Source: a virus
Virus record (IMG/VR): IMGVR_UViG_3300043425_001634
Span: 1 to 64,000 of that record
Length of the DNA stretch: 64,000 nt
Reading direction: 5' to 3' (one strand)
The position numbers were made by a program, and so were the translations under genes. Below the pieces are notes generated by a model. It searched no databases, was not told the origin of the DNA, and saw only the letters and a list, made by a program, of their open reading frames with translations. Of the stretch, positions 1 through 11,800 are shown one piece after another (the stretch's first letter is position 1; each line of letters begins with the position of its first letter).

Positions 1-128
1 ATCGCGGTGGTGGATTCGGAGGCGATCGCGGTGGTGGATTCGGAGGCGATCGCGGTGGTGGATTCGGAGGCGATCGCGGTGGTGGATTCGGAGGCGATCG
101 CGGTGGTGGATTCGGAGGCGATCGCGGC
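1..128. repeat. 24-bp tandem repeat, at least five copies, each holding HIP1
   Basis: A 24-bp unit is repeated without change from the window edge to about 128. Each unit contains one GCGATCGC octamer. On minus it encodes an octapeptide (AIASESTT) in frame with the broken gene. On plus it could be read as a Gly-rich peptide, but that frame has no start in view and stops at 132-134. The array enters the window from the left, so the true copy number is unknown. Confidence 0.9.
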
Positions 129-374
129 AAATAAGGCATAAATTGCAGCACTCTTGATCCGAATGCCGATAAGAACCGGCTTAATTTTTGGGGATTCTAG
201 TAAAGCTGCATTTAATCCTAACTGAATTTCCAAGAACAACCGATCTAGGTGATCAAAAAAACTGGTTTTGTATTTAGCAGTGCCCTTGTACTTTTCAATC
301 AATAAATCAACACTGCCAACATTATTAACAGTGTTAACAAAATATTCCTTGTTGACCGTGATTGCCACTGCGCC

Positions 375-428
375 GGTATCAATGACGGTAGCGGTATCAA
401 TGACGGTAGCGCTATCAATGACAGTAGC
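375..428. repeat. 18-bp tandem repeat, three copies
   Basis: Three adjacent 18-bp units (375-392, 393-410, 411-428), the last with small changes, encode the minus-strand hexapeptide repeats of the broken gene (VIDTAT and variants). A fourth, partial copy follows. Together with the 24-bp array this makes the gene a repeat-expanded coding region. Confidence 0.85.
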
Positions 429-605
429 GGTATCATCGACAATCAAATGATTGTGGATCATCTCGATTAACATTTCCTTAGTCGGGGCCTTACCATCGAT
501 CTTACTGTAGATACCTAGCTCGATCGCCTGTCACTTTAACTCTGACTTAGTGGTAGTGGTAGTGTTCATATTTTCAAAACCGATCGCGGTTTCAGTGCTT
601 TTCAT

Positions 606-1095
606 TGTTATACCTAATCAATTTAGGTTTGCCAATATTTAAAAAAATAACCCTAGAACCATTCCAAGGTTAAAAATTTTATCGTGCGATCGCTTTTTAT
701 TTATCCGACATTCCCAGAAAATCAGCTTTTTCCCCTTAGCAAATTTATAAACCTGAAATTCTAAATTTATAAAAGAATTATGGATTGCTAGACAAAAATA
801 GACGCCTTTACTAGGGAAAAACTGATCATATAGAAGTTGTTGTTATTTGGGATTGATTCAAGATGAAACATTGCAGATACCTATTGTGTTGTTGTCTACA
901 ATGACAACCTATCTGATTAATAAAGTCAACTACTGAGTTAACTATAATAACCGATGAATGGGTAAGTAAAAGTTATAGCATGATCTTTTTGGTTTTTTGG
1001 GGTGTTTTTTCTGTGGCGCTACCCCCCAGTCATCCCATTAGTCAAGTCCTTTAAACTTTAGTTGCAAATTGCCAACATGGGACAACAAGGAATAA
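606..1095. other. Intergenic stretch without a gene
   Basis: I see no open frame of useful length on either strand. The stretch is AT-rich, has one HIP1 octamer near 688 and a small GTTGTC/GACAAC inverted repeat near 890-910. It lies between the starts or ends of minus-strand genes, so it may hold the promoter of the broken gene at 605, but no convincing -35/-10 pair stands out. Confidence 0.5.
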
Positions 1096-1120
1096 AAATG
1101 CCGCTGACTATGCGGCATTT
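1096..1120 (-). terminator. Intrinsic terminator of the small minus-strand operon
   Basis: Nine-base-pair stem AAATGCCGC/GCGGCATTT with a 7-nt loop, followed on the minus strand by a short T-run. It lies directly after the stop of the membrane-protein gene ending at 1126. Confidence 0.8.
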
Positions 1121-1125
1121 AGGAT

Positions 1126-1446
1126 TTATTGATCAAAAGTAAAGTCGCGAGACTGCTCGGTTTTGTCAATCAAATCACTGGTGACTCCATCAATGGTGAT
1201 CGCCGTCAGTCCGTTAGTCAAAGCGCCAAACAAAAAGTGAAACCAGTTAAAGTTGGCAGAACCCGACAGGACAAGACAGGCATAAACAATTATTGAGCAT
1301 TCAATCATTTGACAGTAAACACAGTGCAATAGCTCTAAAGAAACTTTGCCAATCAAGTCTCGAACAAACTGCGTCTTCTTGTAATCAAAGATTAGCCAGC
1401 GAAGCCCCAGCGAGTACAAGCAGAATACCACCCAAGATTCAATCAT
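1126..1446 (-). CDS. Small membrane protein, DUF1360-like
   Basis: A product of about 106 aa with two or three hydrophobic segments and a Cys-x-x-Cys pair (LHCVYCQM) just before the second one. This pattern resembles the phage DUF1360 membrane proteins, where a LxCxYC motif precedes a transmembrane helix; the assignment rests on pattern only. Start choice: the ATG at 1446 overlaps the TGA of the upstream small gene (ATGA), which argues for translational coupling; an ATG further up at 1470 lies inside that gene. A strong terminator follows. Expected location is the host inner membrane. The role is unknown; a lysis or superinfection function is possible but not shown. Confidence 0.6.
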   Translation of the reverse strand: MIESWVVFCLYSLGLRWLIFDYKKTQFVRDLIGKVSLELLHCVYCQMIECSIIVYACLVLSGSANFNWFHFLFGALTNGLTAITIDGVTSDLIDKTEQSRDFTFDQ

Positions 1447-1610
1447 TTTAACTTTTGTGCCTCTTCCCAAAGTCGTTCTAACTGCAAAAAGTTGATTTTA
1501 ACAGTTCCACCGTAATCGTCGGTAATGATCAGCATATCTTCATCGTCCTTAGAAATAGCAGGGCAGCAGCGATTGCGACAAGGGGCGGTTGAATTATTTG
1601 GTTCAATCAA
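1443..1610 (-). CDS. Small hypothetical protein, TTG start
   Basis: A short frame ending in LQLERLWEEAQKLK, coupled by ATGA to the membrane-protein gene downstream. Two starts are possible: TTG at 1610, preceded by AGAGG at good spacing (55 aa), or ATG at 1535 (30 aa). The C-terminal half is amphipathic and charged. No family was recognised. It overlaps the promoter proposed for the plus-strand operon, so the two transcription units would interfere. Confidence 0.45.
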   Translation of the reverse strand: MIEPNNSTAPCRNRCCPAISKDDEDMLIITDDYGGTVKINFLQLERLWEEAQKLK

Positions 1611-1628
1611 AGTATTTACCTCTATAAT
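1602..1628 (+). promoter_or_regulatory. Candidate promoter of the plus-strand tail operon
   Basis: A perfect TATAAT at 1623-1628 with a weak -35 (TTCAAT, 1602-1607, 15-nt spacer) lies about 30 nt before the likely start at 1657. The spacer is short and the -35 poor, so the call rests mainly on the -10 box and position. Confidence 0.4.
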
Positions 1629-1656
1629 TAACTTAGCCCCTATTTTAGCAACTCAA

Positions 1657-2037
1657 ATGACAATAATGCAAGTCGGAGAAACTTATTTAGACAGTTTAAA
1701 AATTTTAGTAAAAAATATTCAAGGAACCCTAAAAATAGATCCAGAGACTGGTAACTACACAAGATCGGGAACAGATATTTGGATTAAGGCATTGATCAAG
1801 CCAATGGGCGGGGAAAAAAACTATTCAGATCAGTCAGGGTACGATCCGTCCTTAGTTGGGTTTGAAGGTTGGTTAGTCGATCCACCAACTTTCCCTGTAC
1901 CCATTAGCTATCCGTTTAATACAAAAGGAATCTGGAGGGATAGCGAAGTAAAAATAATTTTAATGCCAGTATTGCAAAAAAGTTTATATGTGCTACAATA
2001 TAGTGGTACGGTGATTAAAGGAAATCTAAGCTTATGA
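1657..2037 (+). CDS. Putative head-tail connector or neck protein
   Basis: First gene of a tightly overlapping plus-strand operon (ATGA overlap with the next gene) that leads into the tape measure. The product is about 126 aa. A longer frame starts at 1525, but its first 44 residues look non-coding and overlap the divergent gene, so I prefer ATG 1657, 29 nt after a TATAAT box; ATG 1666 is also possible. There is no clear Shine-Dalgarno sequence, which is common in cyanobacteria. The domain is mostly beta-type. By position it should be a head-completion or stopper protein; no diagnostic motif was seen. Confidence 0.5.
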   Translation: MTIMQVGETYLDSLKILVKNIQGTLKIDPETGNYTRSGTDIWIKALIKPMGGEKNYSDQSGYDPSLVGFEGWLVDPPTFPVPISYPFNTKGIWRDSEVKIILMPVLQKSLYVLQYSGTVIKGNLSL

Positions 2038-2435
2038 TTCACGTTGACCGAGATAAAGTTGATACAATTAAACTCAAAATCAAAAATTGCTTTAATCGGA
2101 CAGTTGATGTCTTGGACAAAATGCAAGATCGAGTGATTCAAGATCCTTGGGAATTTGCCGATCTTGGTTTTTTGGATCAAGACATTGTTGACACGGGTCG
2201 CTTGCATAACTCTAAGATTGTCGAAACCGTAGATGAAGGCGATCTTGTTTTTGTCAGATATGTGTGGAATCCCATTAACCCAGAGGACGGTCGCGCCTAT
2301 GCAGGAGACGTTTTTCTGGGGTTCACTTCTTACGCGGGGAATTTTATCCCTGGTCGCGATTGGCCTAATAGATCAGAAGAAAAATTAAACACCCGTGAAC
2401 ACTTCGTGGAAACATTAAAAGCTGAATTTCAGTAA
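2034..2435 (+). CDS. HK97 gp10-like tail-completion protein
   Basis: A 133-aa product with an N-terminal helical part (residues 1-45), then DTGRLHNS, a beta strand and YAGDVFLGF. That order (Asp-Thr/Ser-Gly-x-Leu followed by a Tyr-rich strand) resembles the HK97 gp10 / tail-completion family, which joins the head to the tail. It overlaps the previous gene by ATGA and the next by TAATG, and stands two genes before the tape measure, as expected for this role. The family call is from pattern and synteny. Confidence 0.55.
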   Translation: MIHVDRDKVDTIKLKIKNCFNRTVDVLDKMQDRVIQDPWEFADLGFLDQDIVDTGRLHNSKIVETVDEGDLVFVRYVWNPINPEDGRAYAGDVFLGFTSYAGNFIPGRDWPNRSEEKLNTREHFVETLKAEFQ

Positions 2436-2857
2436 TGGATAAATTGCCAATTATTAAAATCAGGCAAACTATACAAGATGGAATGAAAGGCCATCTTGGA
2501 ACTTATCGCTTTGTGACCGGGGAAGTTGCCCCAGCGATCGCAGTATTGAAATCTTACGATCAAGAATACCCTCCCGCTGGCACGTCTACCGAAGGCATCG
2601 AAGTCGTCTTGATGTTTCCCCAAGTCAAAGCGTCAACACTTCTAGGAGGCCATGACTTAAAGCTGACATGGTATTTATTTTTAAAACAGTGGGATTTTAA
2701 TGAATCAACCACAATGGCAGTTCAATCGCTGGTATCAGCGCTAAATGAATTGAATTTTCTTAAAGTAGAAAATATTTTTACAAATCCGTCAAATCGTGGC
2801 AAAAATCAGCCGGAAACTGTTAGAATAGAATTAAGCACTTATAGGTTCGTAGCATGA
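2435..2857 (+). CDS. Putative tail terminator protein
   Basis: A 140-aa product with an alpha/beta arrangement: N-terminal helix, a strand with EVVLMFPQ, a long helix (residues 90-112) and a last strand with RIELSTYRFVA. This size and layout, and the place between the gp10-like gene and the tape measure, fit the tail-terminator (lambda gpU-like) family, which caps the tail tube. It overlaps both neighbours (TAATG upstream, ATGA downstream). There are no catalytic motifs. The call is mainly from position. Confidence 0.45.
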   Translation: MDKLPIIKIRQTIQDGMKGHLGTYRFVTGEVAPAIAVLKSYDQEYPPAGTSTEGIEVVLMFPQVKASTLLGGHDLKLTWYLFLKQWDFNESTTMAVQSLVSALNELNFLKVENIFTNPSNRGKNQPETVRIELSTYRFVA

Positions 2858-5800
2858 GCAATGTAGTAGGGTCGGTCGAATTTGACGTAAGGCTAAATTT
2901 TGATAGTTTTAATCAAGAGTTGAATCGGATTAAAAATCAAAAACTGCCGTGTATTCCTATTTGCATTGAACCACCTAAAAATTTAGCTCAAGATATACAA
3001 AAGCAAGTCAAGCAAGTATCCATACAAGAAAAAAAAGAGCAGACAAAATCCCAGAAAGGGGAAGATCAACAGACCAAAGAAAATATTGAGAAATTAAAAG
3101 AAGCTATAGAAAAAGCGACAGTCGCATTTTCTTCTGTTCGATCTGTCTCAGTTGGAACTCGGTCTACCCAGTCTTCATCGGGCGTAAGAAGTGAGAAGGG
3201 ATTTACTGGAGAAGAGGGTATTATTCTTGGAATAAAGTCTCTTAGGTTAGCGATTGAGCAAACCGCAGTATCGATAGGAGAAGGTATCGCTGTAGCACTT
3301 GAATCAACGGAATCAGTTCTAAGAGAATTGCTGCCTAAAGACAACATATTTAAAGCTGCGGGCAGAATAGTAAATCAAACAGCGGGAAACTTGATATCTG
3401 ATTCGATTACAGGGGGTGGTTCTGGCCCAAATAAAATAGGTGTATTAATTGGAAAAGGAGCAAAATTTGCAAATAATTCACCTGGATCTGAAAAATTCAA
3501 TAAAGACGTTGATACCGTAATACCTGGATTTAGCAAATTATTAAAATACCTTGAGTCATGGGATTCTTCGTCTAATTCTGTGTCAAAAGTAGGCGAGTCT
3601 GAACGTCTTGATGTGGCCATCATTGTTTCTCGGTCGCTAACTGATGCAGCAAACAGGATAGTTGAATCACTTGCAAACACAGAAAAAGAAATTAACTCAT
3701 TAGCTTCTGCACTGTCGAGTATTCCTTCTTTGTCTCTAGAGTCATTATCTCCTCAAAGAAACAACAGTCAAAACCCTTTGCTTATGGCGGCACAAATAGC
3801 AGGGGCGAATGTTGCGGCAGATGAGATAAAGAATATATTCAATCAAATATTTGGTCAGTTTTTCTCTAACGCGGTAAACAACACATCTGGCGTCATCAAA
3901 AATAAGATCCAAGAGGTTTTTGATGGTATCTTCTCAAAAGAGGCAAAAGAAGATAACTCCGTCATGGGCGCAATTAAAAATATTTCTGACGGATTATTTG
4001 CTGGAATTTCAGAAGAATCAGATGATTCTTCTATTGTTGTTCATCCTAATTTCAGTGAAAGCTATTCATTGATCTCTTATTTTCAAGAAATCACGCAAGT
4101 ATCAGATGATCTTGCAAGAAATCTACTGAAGTTAAATGAATCTATTATTGTAGTAAATGGCGCAAAAGAAGTTGATTCTTTTGGCGTAGCGACACAAGTA
4201 AATTATAAAAGCATAATGGAGGAAGGTGAAGCTTTTGTAGAAGAAAGACAGCGACATTATAATGAAATAAAAAATCAATCTGTTGACAATATTGATATAT
4301 GCCGCATCCATGAATTGACAGACAGTGGATACAATATAAAGCAAGGTCTAAGAAAAGCAAAAAAAAGCGATAATTCGTTACCCAAAGAAGAGCAATTGCT
4401 ATCATCTGGCAGTGAGTTCTATCAACGTTATATAGAAATCTTAAGAAAAATAGGCCAGTACGATACTTTAATCGTTAAAAAGTTAAGGGGAATAGATAAA
4501 GAAATTGATCAAGAAAGTAGTAATAAAATCTCTCAAATAGAATCTTTTACGGGTCAAAAAATATTACCGCAAAAAAAATCAGGCCAAAACATCGCTCAAG
4601 GGATAGCTGTTGGGATTGAAGATGGTAATGATTTACTAAAAGAAAGTGCAACTGCTGTATTTAATATTATAGATAAAACTATCAGAGACAAGTTTGATAT
4701 CAATTCACCGTCGGGTTGGGGAAAAATCGTCGGAGAAAATATAATAAAAGGTATATTAGAAGGTCTTAGAACCAACGATCTAGAAATGACCTTAAAAAAT
4801 TCTATAGGTGGAATTATTAATAGTGTAGATACAGGAATAGGAGGAGAAACACTTAACAACACAATAAGAGAATTATTGGGAATCTCCGCAGAAAAAATAC
4901 TTAGCGAAAACAAAGAAAGCCTTGACGATTTAGCTAAACAGGTTTACGAGTATGTATTAAGTCAAGACATGGATGGCGTTAGATCCAACTTCTTAAGATT
5001 TTTTAGTGGATCTTTTATTAATAATTCCCAAATAATGCAGGGAGATGGTCGAGTCATAGGCAATAAGGGCGGAATGGGAGAAGTTGCCGCAAGTTCCGCC
5101 GCTGGAGCAACGGAGAATGTGCTAGGAACCGATTCGGGCTTACAGTCGGAGATAGACAATCTTTTGTCAAGAAACAAAGGAGTGCTAAAAAGCGTAAGCA
5201 CTTTAATGGAAGTCGTCAGTTCTCTTTCTTCAATGGATTTAGGGAAAGAAGTTTCTCGTGATGTTATTGATGTTTTCAGAGACATACTGAGCGGAAAAAC
5301 GATAAAAGACAGTTTAAGTAGTAGCGAAATACTTCAAGAAGTAGCCGACATTTTAAAGCAAGCACAGCCAACAAATGAAGATGGAGTTAGGGAAAATTTA
5401 AAAAAACATTTACTAAAATCCCTAGAAGGTGCCAATGCAATCAGCCAGTCCTCTTTAGGGGATGATCACTTTATTTCTGTTTGGCTAAAGGCTTTTAATG
5501 ATACGTTTAACAGAACAGAAGAAACAGAGCGAGAGGATGGTCTGCCAAGCCTTGAAAATATATTATCAGAAGAACGTCCGGTTCATGTGAATCGATTTGA
5601 TGCCTGGAAAGAAAAGGCTAAAGAATATTTAATGAAAGCATCCCGGTATGCAAAAGCAGCAGCAAAAACATATTTTGATCAAACAGAATATCAAGGGCAC
5701 TTATTTAGTCTTTTCTTGGACGCAGCAGAAACTGTAAATAGCGAAATGCAAGGAATCTTTAATAGAGACGCATTTGCCAAAATGCCCGGTATTGAAGCTA

Positions 5801-8800
5801 AAATTCAACAACTGGAATCCGCCGTAGAAGAGCTAAAAAGACAAAAGGAAGTGTTGGAACAAGAGCAAAAAGAAATTGTTGACAAGATAAATGAATTGGA
5901 TGCAGCAAGAGACCAAATAATTGATTTCACGGCAGAAAAAGTAAAAGAATTAACAGAGCAATTAAATAATTATGCTTCAGATCCAATGGGAAATGCGGCA
6001 TCTCAACTGAAGTCACAAATAGAAGAAATTAATCAGGACGAATCGAATAAACTGCAAGAAATATTAGAAGAAAGGCAGCAGTTAATTGGGGGATTGAGTC
6101 AGGTTGAGCTAAATATTGCCAATATCTCAAGCGAAGAATCTCAACAAGAAAGCCGACTGAAAGATCAGTATAAAAGAAAAGAAAAGCAGGAAAATAGACA
6201 GGAAAATCCCTTTAACGCTGAAGCCTCTTATGAAGAAACCAGAAGAATAGAAAATGTATTTCAAGAACGGATACAACAATTTGACAATCTATTTCCTGGG
6301 GTAAAAGATTTCATGGTTCAAGGATTAGCTTTTCTTGGATCTATGGAAACTTTTCAGTCTATGCTTGGTCAGGCAGTTGATTTTGTTCAAGAAAGTTTAG
6401 AACAAGTGCTGGGTTTGCTGACAAACAGAGGCGTATTAAAAGGATTAACCTCTACAGGACAAGAATATCAAGACATTCAAACTTTTCTTGACAAGCAAAT
6501 TAATACTTTTAGCTTAGATCGCGCAACAACTGAATCGGGATTTAAGGGATTTTACGCTTCTGCTCAAGGAACAAGCATGGAAGGAGATCCCACTAAAAAA
6601 ATATTTGAAGGTATAACGCAAGCTTCTCGTGCATACAACTTGACCAGGGATCAACAAGAAGGGACTTTTTTAGCCTTAACTCAAATGATGTCACGAGGCA
6701 CTATTTCAATGGAAGAATTAAGGGGGCAGTTGTCCGAAAGACTTCCAGGAGCAATGGCGATCGCAGCAAGAGCGATGCAAATGACTCAAGGCGAACTCGT
6801 TGAGTTAGTCTCTAGTGGACAACTTGCAGCAAATATCTTTTTGCCTAAATTTGCACAGCAATTAAAAAATGAAACGGCTAATGCGGCGAAATCAGCCACA
6901 GGATCGCTTGCGTCAATTAGACAGGAATACGAAAATATTGTATTTAACTTTAGAGTAAAAGTCGTTGAAACCATAGAACCAGGATTAAAAGTTTTAGGCC
7001 GAGGATTTATTTTCTTGATAAATACAGCAAAAAAACTTGCTCCTTTAGTTGCTTTTATGGCAGGTACTATATTTTTAGGATCACTGGAAGGAATAGCCGG
7101 ATTCCTAAAAATTATCGCTGGACATATAGTAAGAATAGTTGGACTGGCGCCACTAATAGCTGCTGGTGCAGCAGGAATTGCAACACCATTTGTTGCTTTG
7201 TTGCCTCTTATGGCTCAAGTTTTTGAAATAAAGCAGTGGATAGGCTTATTCACGCTATATATTCCGATTATCACCACATTAATAGATGGTCTTAATACTA
7301 AAATTGAATTATTTGGTGTCACGCTGTATCAATCAGAATCAGATAAAGCATTAGAAAGAATAACTAATTCTGTTCAAGCGCTAAAACAAAGCTTAAACGA
7401 ATCAACTGAATCAGCAAATAAATTAGCAAATTCTACAGCAAATATTAAGTCAGTCAGCCCAATTGACGACAAATTAAGATGGGACAATAAAAATTCCCAA
7501 GAAGAAATACTTAAAGGAGAAATGAGTGCCATCAAAGACTTTGCCTACATTGGTGGTGCATTTGCTTTTGACCTTGTTCGGAGCGACTATCATGCCTATG
7601 ATCAGGAGATCCGCAGAGTTGCTCAAATCAAGAGAGGACAAGACGAAGCTTTATTTAGAGCAGGCAAAGCCGATGTTCCTACACAAAAAATACTTCGGTC
7701 TTCTCCAGAATTTATTGATGAATGGTATTACACCAGTCACGGAATAAATAATGTAGAAAAACCTAAATCAATGCGAATATACGATCGCATGACAAGTTTG
7801 ACTACATTTGGTAAATTTAATGATTTTAATCAACTCAACAGAAAATTATATAAAGGATTTGATAAATTTTTAACAAATTTTTTGAAAACGTTAGGAGGCC
7901 TGCCTGCTAAAGTTGCCGCTAGAAATGCGGCAATGGAAACTGGTGCATCCATTGCCGGAAGTGCTGTGAACGGGATTGGAATAGCAAGAACGGGAAGCTT
8001 TAGCCGTGGAGCTAGTCGCCTTGTAGGAAATATCCCAGGCATCAACTTGTTAGGTCGCACAGCGGCTTCTGTCGCTAAAGCGTTTGCTCCGCTTGGCAAT
8101 GCTGCCACTAAATTGTCTTCTAAGTTTCTTTTAGCTGGAGCATCTGTCGTTGGGCCGTTAGCCGATATAGCATTAATGGCAAAATCATTTGCTGTGGCTG
8201 CTCTTCCAACTTTAAGTGCTGTTCTAGTAGGCATGGTTCAATTTGCTGTGATCATAGGATTGGTTGCAGCCGCTGCACTTGCTTTCAACAAGACCGTAAG
8301 TTGGATGAAGGGTCAAGGAGGCAAAACTATTACCTGGACTCAAGTGCAAGAAGAATGGCGAATTAATGATAATGAAAAATTCAATAAACAATCAAACGTA
8401 ACTGTTGACGAAATATTAAAAACGATTGGTCAGTATCAAGGCAATGTGGGAATTTTAGCTGAAGCTGAAAACAAAAATCGCCAAATTCAATCGTTAACAG
8501 TTGAATCCGGTCGTCTTTCTGATGCTGATCCGCGCAAAGAAATCGTCAAAGGAGAGATTGCTCGATTAAATAGCACCAAAGCATTGGTTGACGAAAGAAT
8601 AAACAATCTCAGATCTGCCAACTTAGATGCAATAAAGCAATTAGAATCGCAGTTAGAAACCGAAAAAAATCCTCAACTTATTTCTAGTTTACAGACTCAG
8701 TTGAATCTAGTTAAAAAAGCTCAGACGATGCTAGAAGTAGCAGAAGCGGAAGCTTCCAATATGTCAGCAGTTAAAAGCTTTGCTGTGGCGTTGCGTAGTT

Positions 8801-11800
8801 TAAACAATCAGTTTGATTCAATCGCTGCAAGATTTGAAAATTATGCAACAAATCTTGATATTGATTTATCAGAAAAAGAAATTGCTGAATTTAGTAATCC
8901 TAATGCAAGATTTCTGTCTTCTCGTTTAGACGTAGACAGAAAAACTCAAGAGCAAGAAATAGCGCAGCAAAGATTGAGTGAGGAACAACAATCTGCAAAC
9001 TTAGCAAAAGAACAAATTACTTCACAAGCTGAGTTTGGCAACATTGAGCGCATCTTAAGAGCAGAAATAGGGGATCTTGGAATTGACGCAAGTGGAGCTA
9101 AAACTTTTGATGAAATGATTCAGTCTCTTTCTTCCGATCAAATTTCTGCGCTTAGGGAAAAGTTCACAGATGAAGCTATTAAACAAAATTTAGAATTAGT
9201 TGCATCTTACAGGGAAAAGCAATCACAAATACTAAGCGGAGAACAAGAATTAGCTGCAAAAACTATTGAATTAAAACGAGCTAAAGAAGCAGCCGAAATT
9301 GAAATTATTGAAAACACTTATGATCAAGCAGCAAATAAACTTAAGCTGGCAGCTACAGATGAAGAAGTGTTGATTCAAAGACAGTTGTTGAATCAAGAAA
9401 TTAATGAGCAAGAGTCTCAGTTAAGAATGAGGCAATTGGAAGAGGTTAACGCAGAAAAATCCATTAAACTGACAGAAAATAAAATCAAACAACTACAAGG
9501 ATCTCACAAAAAAGGAATTATCTCCACTGATGTCTACGCTGAAAAAATGCAAGGATTAGAACAGCAATTAGCCGATGAGCAAAAGCAATTAATAGAATCC
9601 AAAGTCGCCACACAAGAGGCTGTGCAGCAAAAAGTATTAGATGAAATGGAAAAAGCATTGCAAATAGCGACTGCCTTGATGGAGCAAAGACAAAATCAAC
9701 AAACTGCTATCATCAAAAAAGCACAGCTAGACAGAAAAATGACAGAATCTCAGGCTAATGAAGCATTGGCTAAATTAGCATCTGATCGAGCAAAGGCAGA
9801 AGTTACCATCAAAGAAAAACAGTTGATGGAACTAAGAAAGGCTCGCACAAAAGGTTATATTACGGAATCAGAGTTTGCCAGTCGGGAAAGAGATTTAGTT
9901 ACCGAACTTAGTGCCGCAAAGACTCAAGCATTAGAGGAAGAATTGGCGTTAAGGGAAGCGATCAAAGAAAGAATCCTTGACGAATTAGAACGCGCTAATG
10001 CTATGGCAGATGCCGCCATCAACAAAAAATCGTCAACTGCCAAACAAAATATTATTCAAACTCAAATTACGGAATATCAAACAAAAGGAGATCGCGTTGA
10101 TGCTCTTGCTAATCAGGATCAGCTAAAAGCGGACAGACAAGCGTTAGAGAAACAGCAAAAGCTTAAAGTTCAAGCTGTTGAAGCCAACAAGAAAATGCTC
10201 AATGATAATATCTTGAGCCAAGAGGAATATACGGATCGGCAAATTGCCGCAGAGCAAGAACTTGCCGATATCAAAATTCAGATACTGGAAAACACATTAG
10301 CCCAACAGAGAGAAGCTGCTAACTCAGCTACAGCGGAAATTGAACGTGCCGTTAGCGAGTCTCAGTCAAAAATTGATAAGTTGCAATCTCAGCGATCCGT
10401 CTCGATAAAAGAAGATCAGCTAAAAAAAGGATCATCTTCGCGTCGATTGGCCGCAACTACAGCGGAGATCGCTCAATCCGAATCAGAATTAATCGCAGTA
10501 CAAGAAAGACTTAAGGCGACAGAAAAGCAAGTCAGAGAAATCCAAGATGCCTACAACGAAGGAACCATTTCCCAGCAGACTTACTTTGAACAAATGACTG
10601 CGGCTGAACAATCTCTGGCTGAGTTAAAAGTGCAAAATTTTGAACAGCAAATTAGTCTTCAGGAGCAAATTGCTAACGCTGCATTGGAAGAGCTAGATCG
10701 GGTGATCCAAAAATCTGAGCAAGCTTTAGATAAAATCAATACCGATAGTCAGATTGAAATTCGCCAAACTGAACTTGGGCAAGTTCAGTCTTTAGGCGAA
10801 GAAAAAGCAGGGCAAAATGCCGAGGTTTCTACAAATAAATTAGAAAAAGAACAAACACTGGAGCGGATTCGCCAAGCGCAGATGGAATTGGCTGAAATAA
10901 GTCGTTTGAGAAGAGAAGAAATTATAGATGCGGAAACAGCAAATGATCATATTGCGGAAACCGAAACTAAGCTATCTCAATTAAAGCTTGACTTAATTGA
11001 GAATGAGATGAATGCCAAACAACTGGCTGCTGATGCGGCGATCGCTGAATTAGAAAAGGTCATACAAAAATCTGAGCAAGCTTTAGATAAAATCAATACC
11101 GATAGTCAGATTGAAATTCGCCAAACTGAACTTGGGCAAATTCAGTCTTTAGGCAAAGAAAAAGCAGGGCAAAATGCCGAGGTTTCTACAAATAAATTAG
11201 AAAAAGAACAAACACTGGAGCGGATTCGCCAAGCGCAGATGGAATTGGCTGAAATAAGTCGTTTGAGAAGAGAAGGAATTATAGATGCGGAAACAGCAAA
11301 TGATCATATTGCGGAAACCGAAACTAAGCTATCTCAATTAAAGCTTGACTTAATTGAGAATGAGATGAATGCCAGACAACTGGCTGCTGATGCGGCGATC
11401 ACTGAATTAGAAAAGGTCATACAAAAATCAGAACAAGCTTTAGAAAAAATAAATATTGAAGGCCAAACAAAAATTCGCCAAACTGAACTTGGGCAAATTC
11501 AGTCTTTAGGCGAAGAAAAAGCAGGGCAAAATGCCGAGGTTTCTACAAATAAACTAGAAAAAGAACAAACGCTGGAGCGGATTCGCCAAGCGCAGATGGA
11601 ATTGGCTGAAATTAAGCGTTTACAAGAACAGGGCATAGTAGACGCGGCAACGGCCAGTGAACGAATCACAGAAAGTGAAATTAAGCTATCTCAATTAAAG
11701 CTTGACTTAATTGAAAATGAGATGAATGCCAGACAACTGGCTGCTGATGCGGCGATCGCTGAATTAGAAAGAGTCCAGCAAGCCGCTAATTCAGCACTAG

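Larger units (their letters stand above)
1..605 (-). pseudogene. Broken SAP-like gene with tandem-repeat tail (runs off window)
   Basis: One minus-strand frame reads from an ATG at 605 to the window edge with a single in-frame TGA at 533-531 (codon 24). Around that stop the residues form a helix-like SAP-type segment (KSELK, stop, QAIELGIYSKIDG), followed by a globular part, three VIDTAT-type hexapeptide repeats and at least five AIASESTT octapeptide repeats. A CAG-to-TAG change is excluded because the stop is TGA; a single C-to-T change from CGA would explain it. The function is unknown. The long unbroken frame after the stop, with clean codon structure, argues that this is a recently inactivated gene or one read through. 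The leader before the ATG has only a weak AGGT. The 3' end is outside the window. Confidence 0.6.

Noticed and set aside
1-128. CRISPR array
   Set aside because: The repeats are directly adjacent without spacers and are in frame with a gene. No other spaced repeat array was seen in the window.
3-134. Plus-strand Gly-rich reading (RGGGFGGD repeats) ending at 134
   Set aside because: It is the other strand of the 24-bp array. The minus frame continues coherently for another 470 bp beyond the array, while the plus frame stops at once after it.
268-450. Plus-strand 60-aa frame rich in SMTVA repeats
   Set aside because: Shadow of the 18-bp repeats in the minus-strand gene; no ribosome site.
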